This document shows positions 1 to 5,000 of a stretch of DNA of 5,265 nucleotides, piece by piece (the first letter of the stretch is position 1; each line of letters starts with the position of its first letter). The position numbers were made by a program, and so were the translations under genes. The notes below the pieces were generated by a model. It saw nothing but the letters and a program-made list of their open reading frames with translations, was not told the origin of the DNA and searched no databases. This DNA is from Methanobacteriota archaeon (GTDB taxonomy: Archaea > Altiarchaeota > Altiarchaeia > IMC4 > QMZM01): the NCBI GenBank assembly GCA_903930485.1, contig CAIYYO010000038.1:1-5265 (forward strand), in the 5' to 3' direction.

Positions 1-43
1 CTTTTCCTTGATCAATTTTTCTTTTCCCGCAATAAATCGCCAT
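1..43 (-). CDS. possible start of a further gene in the arsR-arsP unit (partial, cut by the left edge)
   Basis: After the TAA of the ArsP-type permease, an ATG follows within about 10 bases on the same strand, and the frame stays open for 14 codons to the window edge, reading MAIYCGKRKIDQGK. A purine-rich GGGA lies directly before the ATG. The position suggests a third gene in the arsR-arsP unit, but 14 codons are too few to identify a family and an open frame of this length occurs by chance. I report it only so that the edge is not taken as empty. Confidence 0.25.
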   Translation of the reverse strand, partial: MAIYCGKRKIDQGK

Positions 44-49
44 TCCCGG

Positions 50-1030
50 TTATATGATCGCGTTAAGTATATAACCCATTATCACGACTCCTGTGAGGGT
101 TATGCCCAGGAAGATCGCTAAAAGTTGCCAGCGCATTACTTTTCTCAGTATCAGCAGTTCCGGCAGCGAGACCGTGACGATCGATGTCATGAACGCAAGA
201 GCCGTGCCTACAGGGACCCCTTTTTCGACGAGGGCCTGCATGATGGGAATAACGCTTATCGAATTCGCGTAGAGCGGGGCTCCGAGCAGCACTGCGGCCG
301 GAACGGCCCACCATTCCCGCGAGGAAAGGTATTGTTCGACGAAGCTTGCAGGGACGAAGCCGTGTATCAGCGCCCCTATGCCTATCCCCAATACCACGTA
401 GGGGACTATCTGTTTTGTTATGGCCATTCCCTCGTTCCACCAGTATAAAGCGAGCTGTTTTTTGTTCGGCGTAGTGCCTCCGCATTCTTCGACCAGTTTC
501 TTTTTAGGTTTTGTCTGAAGCAGTTCCTGCCTTACGTATTTTTCCAGCCTCATTCTTTGGATCAGCATGCCGCCCAGCATGGAGATCGCTATCCCCAGGA
601 CGTTGTATATCAATGTGATCTTCAGTCCGAACATTGCCGGAAACAGGTACAGGGACGCTTCGTTGACCAGAGGCGAGCAGATAAGGAACGCGAACGTCAC
701 TCCCAGGGGGATGCCTGCTCCGACGAAACCGATAAACAGGGGTATCGAAGAACAGGAGCAAAAAGGCGTGACCACGCCTAAAAGAGCTGCAAAGAGGTAG
801 TCCAAACCGTACCAGCGGTGCTTTGCGAGTATGTTCTTGGCCCTCTCGATGGGAAAATAGTATCTGGTAATCGCCATAAGATAATTGATGAGGATAAGCA
901 TGATCCCGATTTTTATCAGATCGTATATGAAAAAATCGGCCGCGCTTCCAAGGTATGTTTCTTTACCCAGGCCGAGCAATTGGTAGCTTACCCAGTCGGC
1001 GAACCATTGCGCGGGTAAAAATATGTCCAT
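50..1030 (-). CDS. arsP: ArsP/DUF318-family membrane permease, probable organoarsenical or arsenite exporter
   Basis: A 326-residue polytopic membrane protein of the DUF318 permease family (COG0701), whose best-known member, ArsP, exports trivalent organoarsenicals. The family signature TPFCSCSS is at residues 88-95 (C91, C93), in a hydrophobic segment followed by the typical IPLFIGF. Hydrophobic stretches lie near 33-53, 76-105, 108-130, 137-158, 207-226, 243-265, 270-292 and 303-325, with a charged cytosolic loop (about 160-198, rich in K/R/E) separating two halves, as is usual for the family; the length is also typical. The start at 1030 is preferred to an upstream ATG at 1249, because the extra 73 residues are hydrophilic and merely shadow the arsR gene, and GGAGAG sits 7 bases before this ATG. 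The arsR stop and this start share one base (TGATG), implying translational coupling and control by that ArsR. The family is clear; the exact substrate is inferred from family and context. Confidence 0.88.
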   Translation of the reverse strand: MDIFLPAQWFADWVSYQLLGLGKETYLGSAADFFIYDLIKIGIMLILINYLMAITRYYFPIERAKNILAKHRWYGLDYLFAALLGVVTPFCSCSSIPLFIGFVGAGIPLGVTFAFLICSPLVNEASLYLFPAMFGLKITLIYNVLGIAISMLGGMLIQRMRLEKYVRQELLQTKPKKKLVEECGGTTPNKKQLALYWWNEGMAITKQIVPYVVLGIGIGALIHGFVPASFVEQYLSSREWWAVPAAVLLGAPLYANSISVIPIMQALVEKGVPVGTALAFMTSIVTVSLPELLILRKVMRWQLLAIFLGITLTGVVIMGYILNAII

Positions 1031-1332
1031 CACGGCCCTCTCCGTGTTCCTGCGATCGTGCCCGATTTGTCCATCTTCCTTATGTCCAGGATCTTCAATA
1101 TCCTGACCGCTTCTTTGCTCTTTATCTTGTACAGGAGGTTTACCCCCTGCCTGCGCACCTGGAGGACGCCTGCTTCTTCCAGTATCCTGAGGTGCTGCGA
1201 GACCGTCGGCTGGGCCTTTCCGATATGCGGGACTATCTTGCATGCGCACTGCTCGCCGTTGAGGAGGTACTGGACTATCTTCAACCTAGTCTCGTCGCCT
1301 AGGGCCTTGAGAAGCTTGATCTTTTCTTTCAT
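1030..1332 (-). CDS. arsR: ArsR/SmtB-family metalloid-sensing repressor (copy 1)
   Basis: A 100-residue winged-helix repressor of the ArsR/SmtB family, which binds promoter DNA as a dimer and is released when As(III)/Sb(III) or another thiophilic ion binds Cys thiols. The N-terminal LLKALGDETRLKIVQYL (8-24) is the family hallmark. A Cys-x-Cys pair (C29, C31) sits in the segment equivalent to the ELCVCDL metal site of classical ArsR. The recognition helix is near 41-55 (QPTVSQHLRILEEAG), and the wing near 58-70. The C-terminus after about residue 88 is short, basic and divergent. It overlaps the permease gene by one base and lies behind its own promoter and a 28-bp palindrome, so it is probably autoregulated. 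No SD precedes the ATG, consistent with a leaderless or very short-leader transcript. The Cys pair fits As(III) sensing, but the ligand is not proven by sequence. Confidence 0.93.
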   Translation of the reverse strand: MKEKIKLLKALGDETRLKIVQYLLNGEQCACKIVPHIGKAQPTVSQHLRILEEAGVLQVRRQGVNLLYKIKSKEAVRILKILDIRKMDKSGTIAGTRRGP

Positions 1333-1339
1333 TTAGCAG

Positions 1340-1367
1340 TTATATATTGGTATATACGAATATATAA
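1340..1367. promoter_or_regulatory. 28-bp AT-rich palindrome, probable ArsR operator of the arsR-arsP unit
   Basis: The segment has 9-bp arms TTATATATT and AATATATAA around a centre containing GTATATAC. The whole 28 bp is self-complementary except for one opposed pair flanking the inner octamer. It overlaps the TATA element and ends 7 bases before the arsR start codon, where a repressor would block TBP/TFB or polymerase. ArsR-family proteins typically bind such dyads. The palindrome is read directly; its assignment to this ArsR is inference. Confidence 0.75.
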
Positions 1368-1371
1368 ATAG
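1361..1371 (-). promoter_or_regulatory. archaeal TATA box for arsR (copy 1) and arsP
   Basis: On the minus strand this reads CTATTTATATA, a good archaeal TATA element. Its centre is about 34 bases before the ATG at 1332, which predicts a transcript starting only a few bases ahead of the start codon. It lies in the short gap between the upstream surface-protein gene and arsR, so arsR-arsP probably forms its own unit. It overlaps the 28-bp palindrome. Confidence 0.65.
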
Positions 1372-1389
1372 AAGGCATCCTTGGTCTTC

Positions 1390-2109
1390 TCATTTCCTTC
1401 CGGATCTGATCTTTAATCCGAGGTATGCCAATAGTATCGCAAGGGGTACGCCGAGGAGTAGCAGATAGTTTTTCTGGTTGTCGAATCCGCGGGCATCCGT
1501 TGCAATGGTTGCGGTTGTGGTCGGAGCAACTTTTGCGACTTCCGGGTAGGCGGTCGAGGTTGTCTTATCGACTGAGTGCGTGGTCGTCGGCTTTTGCGAC
1601 GTGCTCGTTGCGGTCGTCGTGGTCGTCGAGGAGGCTCTGGAAGTGCTCGTCGAGGTCGTGGTGATGACTTCCGTCGGTGCTGTGCTGGAAGTCTCCGCGG
1701 TCTGGGGCGCGGGTTCGACTATCACGTCTATTCTTTTTCCGCGGCCTCCATAGCTGGCTTCCGCCCTGTATTCCCCTGGCTCCGTCGGCGTATATGCCAG
1801 ATAATCGTTTACGTCTCCTCCGCTGCTTGAGCCCTTGCATCCGCATGATGTGGTGACGAAGTGCGGGTTTCCTACCAATTTATAAGTGTTTGCCTCGACC
1901 TCACGGCTCAGGGTAAACGCCCCTCCCGAGGCTCCGCTGTCTGTCACTTTGACATAGAACGTTATCCTTTCGCCCATCTTAATGGTCACCTGCTTTATGT
2001 CCGAGCTTATCTCGGTTTCCTTTTTGTCGCTGGATAAGTTTATCTCCACAGCGCACGCGAATCCTGACAAGACAAGCAAACCGAGCAAAAACGTTATATC
2101 TTTTCTCAT
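1390..2109 (-). CDS. membrane-anchored surface protein with CGC motif and Thr/Ser-rich stalk
   Basis: A 239-residue protein that I cannot place in a named family. Residues 1-20 are a Sec signal peptide with a plausible cut after ACA. Residues about 21-133 form a predicted beta-rich outer domain containing SCGCKG (C89, C91) and a PTEPGEYRAEASY strand pair. Residues about 138-206 are a Thr/Ser tract, probably an O-glycosylated stalk. Residues about 214-233 form one membrane helix followed by a basic tail, so the domain should face outward. The order of beta-strand-like segments (GERITFYVKV, YKLVGNPHF, EPGEYRAEASY, RIDVIVE) loosely recalls chagasin/I42-type or other immunoglobulin-like folds, but the NPTTGY and RPW hallmarks are missing. 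It starts 9 bases after the arsG-like stop with no clear SD, so it probably depends on upstream translation. CGC could bind a thiophilic metalloid or take part in thiol exchange; this is inference. Confidence 0.8.
   Translation of the reverse strand: MRKDITFLLGLLVLSGFACAVEINLSSDKKETEISSDIKQVTIKMGERITFYVKVTDSGASGGAFTLSREVEANTYKLVGNPHFVTTSCGCKGSSSGGDVNDYLAYTPTEPGEYRAEASYGGRGKRIDVIVEPAPQTAETSSTAPTEVITTTSTSTSRASSTTTTTATSTSQKPTTTHSVDKTTSTAYPEVAKVAPTTTATIATDARGFDNQKNYLLLLGVPLAILLAYLGLKIRSGRK
1492..1689 (-). repeat. low-complexity Thr/Ser codon tract encoding the surface-protein stalk
   Basis: This stretch codes for residues about 141-206 of the surface protein and is dominated by Thr, Ser and Ala codons, with runs such as TTSTSTS and STTTTTATSTS. 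The repetitive ACN/TCN codons produce spurious open frames on both strands (for example an Arg/Gly-rich plus-strand frame near 1576-1830). Such tracts are typical of glycosylated cell-wall-spanning stalks of archaeal surface proteins and may vary in length between strains. Confidence 0.6.
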
Positions 2110-2118
2110 TTTATTTGA

Positions 2119-2841
2119 TTAGCCGATAAGCCCAATGCTTTGAGCGGTGTAATATGCCCCGAAGATCAGGAACAATGCGGCGACCATCCTCCTGAACCAT
2201 TTCTCAAAGACTGCGACCTTTTTCATGATCTGCCCCATCCTGCTTACGCTGGTCACGAACAGGACTGAGAAGAGGATGACTGGAAGACCTGTCGCGAATG
2301 CGAAAACTGATGGAACCATTATAGCGTCACCGGTTTTCAGTGCAAGAGGTATGAGCATCCCGAAGAAGAGGACGGCCGAAAAGGGACAGAACGCGAGGGC
2401 AAAGACGGCCCCGAGAAGGAAGCTTCCAGCATAACCCTTATCCGCCAGCTTTTCCCTTAGTTTCACACTGCCCTCTGGAAGCTTTATGAAATCAAGGTTT
2501 ATTATCCCAAGCAAGAGGATCCCGACGATCATCAGAAGCGGACCTAGAAGCTGTCCCCCGTATTTTTGCAGGCCGAGCGCTATTTCCTGGCGTCCCAGTC
2601 CGAAGTAAACGATGAGCGCGGCCAGCACGACGTAGGTCATCATCCGGCCGAGGGTGTACAGGAATCCGACAAGCAGAGTATGGCCGCTGTCGTCTATCCT
2701 GCGCGAGATGTAAGCTATCGCGGTTATGTTGGTCGCAAGGGGGCATGGGCTTATCGCCATCATAAAGCCGATGAAGAACGAGGCAACGAGGGGCATGTTG
2801 CTAGTCCCCATCGATTCCATGAAAGACATAAGGTCCATCAT
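2119..2841 (-). CDS. arsG: ArsG-family / CcdA-DsbD-like membrane protein
   Basis: A 240-residue membrane protein with about six hydrophobic segments (near 18-44, 56-82, 98-117, 138-167, 174-199 and 218-238). It has the two-repeat layout of the CcdA/DsbD transmembrane family: SPCPLATN (31-38, C33) in the first half and AFCPFSAVLFFG (150-161, C152) in the second. In CcdA/DsbD the equivalent Cys pair carries electrons from cytosolic thioredoxin to thiol proteins outside. The SPCPLATNITAI form is, from memory, that of ArsG, described in bacterial ArsEFG systems as an efflux permease for reduced aromatic arsenicals. It may therefore be an exporter, a thiol-electron conduit, or both. The start at 2841 overlaps the preceding gene's stop (ATGA) and has GGAGA 9 bases upstream; a second ATG follows at once. 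Position directly after an ArsF-like gene supports ArsG. Family confidence is high; the biochemical role is open. Confidence 0.85.
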   Translation of the reverse strand: MMDLMSFMESMGTSNMPLVASFFIGFMMAISPCPLATNITAIAYISRRIDDSGHTLLVGFLYTLGRMMTYVVLAALIVYFGLGRQEIALGLQKYGGQLLGPLLMIVGILLLGIINLDFIKLPEGSVKLREKLADKGYAGSFLLGAVFALAFCPFSAVLFFGMLIPLALKTGDAIMVPSVFAFATGLPVILFSVLFVTSVSRMGQIMKKVAVFEKWFRRMVAALFLIFGAYYTAQSIGLIG

Positions 2842-3368
2842 TCGCTCAAATCTCCTTTCAGCCTCTTATCGATCACGCCCTTCAGGTAGGATAGATACGC
2901 CTGCTCATCGTTTACCTTGTACCAAACGTTCACGTTCTCTTCCTTGTAGAATTTGCCGTCAACGTACGTCCCGATCCAGAGCGAGGACCCGGTGACTTCG
3001 TATTTCTTGACGAGTTCTGCGTTTTGGGCTTCGTTTATGTTTATGTGCCCAAAGACCAGTTTACCTGACCAAAGCTCCTTTTGAAAATACGTGTTTACCG
3101 TCTTTTCGGCAAGCGAGCCCAAGGCTATACAAGTGGGGCACTGCTGGGTTGGATGAAAGTGGTATACTTCGACCTTTATTTCATGCTCCGGCTTGACGGC
3201 GGGCCCTTCCGTCGCGGGCGCGGCCTGCGTTTGTCCCGCCTGGGTTGTTGTGGTCGCAGTTATGTTGTTTTCAGTCGCCCGAGGTCCGTCTTCCATTACG
3301 CATCCCGAGAAAAACAAGAGCATGATGGCTAGCGTCGGCCACGCTATCCTTATTTTGCCAGCATCCAT
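2838..3368 (-). CDS. arsF: ArsF-family thioredoxin-like lipoprotein (copy 1, CPTC)
   Basis: A 176-residue secreted, probably lipid-anchored protein. The N-terminus has a basic start, a hydrophobic core and FSGC (20-23), a slightly atypical lipobox that would anchor C23. Next comes a Thr/Ala/Gln linker (about 30-60) with one N-glycosylation sequon (N35-I-T). The thioredoxin-like domain (about 64-172) has EVYHFHPTQQCPTC with C77 and C80 as the redox pair, then GKLVFGHIN, KYEVTGSSLWIG and ENVNVWYKV. This architecture matches proteins annotated as ArsF, a subunit of a nitrophenyl-arsenical reducing pair in bacterial ArsEFG operons; that family name is from memory and not checked. The start at 3368 is chosen because AGGTGA lies 4 bases upstream and it gives a proper signal peptide; the longer frame to 3575 shadows arsR. 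It overlaps arsR by 19 bases and arsG by 4 bases, so the three are probably co-translated. A close paralogue lies at 4302-5000. Confidence 0.85.
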   Translation of the reverse strand: MDAGKIRIAWPTLAIMLLFFSGCVMEDGPRATENNITATTTTQAGQTQAAPATEGPAVKPEHEIKVEVYHFHPTQQCPTCIALGSLAEKTVNTYFQKELWSGKLVFGHININEAQNAELVKKYEVTGSSLWIGTYVDGKFYKEENVNVWYKVNDEQAYLSYLKGVIDKRLKGDLSE

Positions 3369-3649
3369 TCCTTCACCTGTTTTTGCCTGATCCTTTTCGA
3401 GTCCGCGAGCAGTTCTTTGATGCCTTCGTCGGCAAGCCGGTAATATATGCTCAAGCCTTCTTTGCGGAATCTTACAAGACCGGCCCCGTGCAGGACCTTC
3501 AGGTGAGCAGAAACCGTGGGCTGGCTTTTTCCTGTCAATGGGATTATCTTGCAGACGCACAATTCCCCCCTGCACAGGCTTTCTATTATCAGAAGCCTCG
3601 TCGGGTCCCCGAGGGCCTTGAATATCCCAGCCCGATCCTCCAGATTCAT
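3350..3649 (-). CDS. arsR: ArsR/SmtB-family metalloid-sensing repressor (copy 2)
   Basis: A 99-residue ArsR-family winged-helix repressor. It has the family core IFKALGDPTRLLIIESL (9-25), the classical metal-site segment ELCVCKI with C31 and C33, and a nearby extra Cys (C26). The recognition helix is near 43-57 (QPTVSAHLKVLHGAG), followed by a wing around 61-71 and a basic C-terminal helix. It is closer to textbook As(III)-sensing ArsR than copy 1 and only moderately similar to it. The start at 3649 is preferred because the longer frame (to 3832) runs through the promoter and into the divergent gene, giving a non-homologous hydrophobic extension. There is no SD, and a TATA box about 26 bases upstream predicts a leaderless mRNA. 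It is first in the arsR-arsF-arsG-surface protein unit and probably represses both this unit and the divergent one through the palindrome at 3648-3675. Confidence 0.94.
   Translation of the reverse strand: MNLEDRAGIFKALGDPTRLLIIESLCRGELCVCKIIPLTGKSQPTVSAHLKVLHGAGLVRFRKEGLSIYYRLADEGIKELLADSKRIRQKQVKEWMLAK
3369..3378 (-). promoter_or_regulatory. ribosome binding site inside arsR that fixes the arsF start
   Basis: On the minus strand this reads AGGTGAAGGA immediately before ATG at 3368, with AGGTGA 4 bases from the start codon. It lies within the last codons of arsR. The same AGGTGA-plus-4 spacing occurs before the divergent gene at 3715, which supports both start choices. Confidence 0.7.
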
Positions 3650-3675
3650 ATAGATATATTTAGATATATCAATAT
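3648..3675. promoter_or_regulatory. 28-bp AT-rich palindrome, probable ArsR operator of the divergent promoter
   Basis: The inner 18 bp (3653-3670) start GATATAT and end ATATATC and are self-complementary except for one opposed pair. The symmetry continues outward, after one mismatched pair, to 28 bp in total. The sequence also holds a 9-bp direct repeat TAGATATAT at 3651 and 3661, one helical turn apart. It reaches into the arsR start codon and abuts the shared TATA element, so a bound dimer could block both directions. Length and placement match the palindrome at 1340-1367. The binding protein is inferred. Confidence 0.72.
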
Positions 3676-3681
3676 AAATAG
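3671..3681. promoter_or_regulatory. bidirectional archaeal TATA element between the divergent units
   Basis: The plus strand reads AATATAAATAG and the minus strand CTATTTATATT, so one element gives a good TATA box in both directions. On the minus side it is about 26 bases from the arsR ATG (leaderless start). On the plus side a start near 3700 would leave a leader of roughly 12-15 bases containing the AGGTGA ribosome site. The 10-base core CTATTTATAT is identical to that of the other arsR promoter. Confidence 0.65.
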
Positions 3682-3703
3682 TTAAAACAAGTAATAGGAA
3701 TAG

Positions 3704-3710
3704 AAGGTGA
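3704..3710 (+). promoter_or_regulatory. ribosome binding site for the HdrA-N-terminal-like gene
   Basis: AAGGTGA lies 4 bases before ATG at 3715 and is a strong match to the archaeal anti-SD. The contrast with the SD-less arsR on the other side of the same promoter suggests that one direction is leadered and the other leaderless. Confidence 0.7.
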
Positions 3711-3714
3711 AAAA

Positions 3715-4086
3715 ATGAAAGAAGGATTTCTATTCTGCGTATGCCAGGGAACATGCCCGTCGTTCGCCAAGGAGAACGCCTACGAAATAACCAACATGGT
3801 GCGAAAGAAATACAACGTCGAATACGCGGCAATACACCCCCAATTGTGCGCCGAAGACGGAGACCGGTTTCTCAAGAACCTGCTGAAAGGAACGGACATA
3901 GACGTTTTGTACGTCGCAGGATGCGATCCGGTGATGCAGAACAAAATGTTCAAAGATTCGTTCGCCGCCGCCGGCTTCGAAGTAAAAAGGCTCGCAGGAT
4001 GCGACGTGAGAAACAAGACCACTGAGGAAGTGGAAAAACTTATAAGCGACCTGATTGAAAAGACGCGGAGCGAAAAGGCAAAATGA
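3715..4086 (+). CDS. stand-alone HdrA N-terminal-domain-like Cys protein
   Basis: A 123-residue cytosolic protein with no signal peptide or membrane helix. It has six Cys: FCVCQGTCPS (C8, C10, C14), PQLCAEDG (C45), VLYVAGCDP (C70) and LAGCDVRN (C96). The pattern, an N-terminal strand ending in a CxC-type cluster, then a Cys-plus-acidic/Gly turn, then hydrophobic strand-AGC-[DS]P and a final [AG]xCDxR, resembles the N-terminal domain of heterodisulfide reductase subunit A (HdrA), where it precedes the FAD domain. Here that flavin domain is absent and the gene ends, overlapping the following ferredoxin gene by 4 bases (ATGA). The Cys set could hold an iron-sulfur cluster and pass electrons between ferredoxin and a thiol partner. 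It is first in the unit divergent from arsR and should be controlled by the shared operator. It could instead be a metalloid-binding protein of ArsD-like size, but the later motifs fit HdrA better. Confidence 0.78.
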   Translation: MKEGFLFCVCQGTCPSFAKENAYEITNMVRKKYNVEYAAIHPQLCAEDGDRFLKNLLKGTDIDVLYVAGCDPVMQNKMFKDSFAAAGFEVKRLAGCDVRNKTTEEVEKLISDLIEKTRSEKAK

Positions 4087-4280
4087 CAAAAGACTGGTAT
4101 CCAGTCATCGACTACTCAAAATGCAAAGGGTGCATGACCTGTTTCAAGTTCTGCCCGCATGGAGTATACGGAACAAAGGACGAAAAACCGGTCGTCGCGA
4201 ACCCGGGAGCATGCATCGACATGTGCCGCGGCTGCGAGAAGATATGCCCGGAAAAAGCGATAACTCACCACTCAGGCTGA
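4083..4280 (+). CDS. small 2[4Fe-4S] ferredoxin
   Basis: A 65-residue bacterial-type ferredoxin, a cytosolic one-electron carrier. The first cluster motif is C14-x2-C17-x2-C20-x3-C24-P; the second is C44-x3-C48-x2-C51-x3-C55-P. By the usual cross-pairing the first three Cys of one motif and the last Cys of the other bind each cluster. The second motif has three rather than two residues between its first Cys pair, a variation that may alter that cluster's potential. The start overlaps the stop of the HdrA-like gene (ATGA), so the two are probably made in equal amounts and work together. In full-length HdrA a ferredoxin module is part of the same chain, so this pair may be a split, flavin-free version. 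The ferredoxin call is secure; the partner is inference from linkage. Confidence 0.92.
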   Translation: MTKDWYPVIDYSKCKGCMTCFKFCPHGVYGTKDEKPVVANPGACIDMCRGCEKICPEKAITHHSG

Positions 4281-4301
4281 AACGGGATTAAAAAATAAAA
4301 G

Positions 4302-5000
4302 ATGAAATACCTGGCCTTTTTGATGGCGGCGCTGCTTGTTTTATCTGGCTGTTTATCGGGTGAAAGACAGGCTAACGAACCTGTCAACAATAGCGGAACC
4401 AGTCAGACTCCAGGGGACGTAATCAATAATCCGAATGAGGAATCAAGCCAAAACATCTCTTCCGGGACTACTATCGCAAAAGATGACAGAACGCCTTTGC
4501 AACGGTCTGTAGACAAATTAAACGAAGAAATTCTAAAGACTCGGCTAAACAAAACCTCAGAAAGCAACTCGACTGCAACAACCGCATCAACCGGAAACGA
4601 CGTAATCGAAAAGACAACTTCGACAACGGTCCCCATGTCTAATAGAACGCAGTTCGGCGGCGCATACGATCACATAGAGGTCATACACTTCCACGGGAAC
4701 GCCCAATGCGACTCATGCAGGGCGGTCGGAGCATACGCCGAGGAGACGATTAACGCTTATTTCGCCGAAGACCTGAAATCCGGCAAGATATTATTCGGCC
4801 ATGTGAATTACGATCTGGCAGATAATCGGGCCCTTGCCCAGAAGTACGGAGTTACCGGATCATCCCTGTGGATCGGGACCTTCAAAGGAGGCGGATTCTA
4901 TCCAGAAGAAAATGTGAATGTCTGGTACAAGATCGGGAACAAAGCCGATTACATGAACTATCTGAAAGGAGTCATAGACGACAAATTAAAAGCCCTCTAG
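4302..5000 (+). CDS. arsF: ArsF-family thioredoxin-like lipoprotein (copy 2, CDSC, long linker)
   Basis: A 232-residue paralogue of the lipoprotein at 2838-3368. Signal peptide with a good lipobox LSGC (14-17; C17 lipidated). A long Asn/Ser/Thr-rich linker (about 18-122) carries five N-glycosylation sequons (N29 or N30, N51, N83, N89, N114) and a short charged helix near 64-82. The thioredoxin-like domain is at about 123-232: HIEVIHFHGNAQCDSC with redox pair C136/C139, then GKILFGHVN, KYGVTGSSLWIG and ENVNVWYKI. By hand count about 60 of 107 domain positions match copy 1 without a gap, whereas linkers are unrelated in sequence and length. It follows the ferredoxin by 21 bases with only a weak purine-rich site, and its stop directly abuts the next ATG. 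The outside-facing domain probably receives electrons from the ArsG/CcdA-like protein or acts on extracellular arsenicals. The ArsF name rests on pattern recognition. Confidence 0.84.
   Translation: MKYLAFLMAALLVLSGCLSGERQANEPVNNSGTSQTPGDVINNPNEESSQNISSGTTIAKDDRTPLQRSVDKLNEEILKTRLNKTSESNSTATTASTGNDVIEKTTSTTVPMSNRTQFGGAYDHIEVIHFHGNAQCDSCRAVGAYAEETINAYFAEDLKSGKILFGHVNYDLADNRALAQKYGVTGSSLWIGTFKGGGFYPEENVNVWYKIGNKADYMNYLKGVIDDKLKAL

Noticed and set aside
1031..1249. 73-residue N-terminal extension of the permease frame
   Set aside because: It is hydrophilic, low in membrane character and lies antiphase inside arsR. The ATG at 1030 has an SD and begins a normal ArsP-type N-terminus.
1368..1389. 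Short AAGG-ATG-CCTT hairpin after the surface-protein stop, possible terminator
   Set aside because: A 4-bp stem with no T-run on the minus strand is too weak, and it overlaps the arsR promoter region.
1425..1830. Arg/Ser-rich open frames on the plus strand
   Set aside because: They are shadows of the repetitive Thr/Ser codons of the surface-protein stalk. They have no ribosome site or recognisable domain.
2225..2889. Plus-strand open frames opposite the arsG-like gene
   Set aside because: The antisense frames lack start signals and domains. The minus-strand gene explains the sequence fully.
3369..3575. 69-residue N-terminal extension of the ArsF-like lipoprotein frame
   Set aside because: It shadows arsR copy 2 in another frame and would bury the signal peptide. 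The start at 3368 has AGGTGA and a proper lipoprotein signal.
3651..3669. Two TAGATATAT copies as the beginning of a tandem repeat array
   Set aside because: There are only two copies, one turn apart, and the dyad symmetry of the operator explains them better.
3650..3832. 61-residue hydrophobic extension of ArsR copy 2
   Set aside because: It crosses the divergent promoter and the opposite-strand gene and does not resemble ArsR. The homology begins at MNLEDRAGIFKAL.
3715..4086. ArsD metallochaperone
   Set aside because: Length and an N-terminal Cys cluster are ArsD-like, but the Cys spacing (C8, C10, C14) differs from ArsD, and the later AGCDP and AGCDxR motifs fit the HdrA N-terminal domain.
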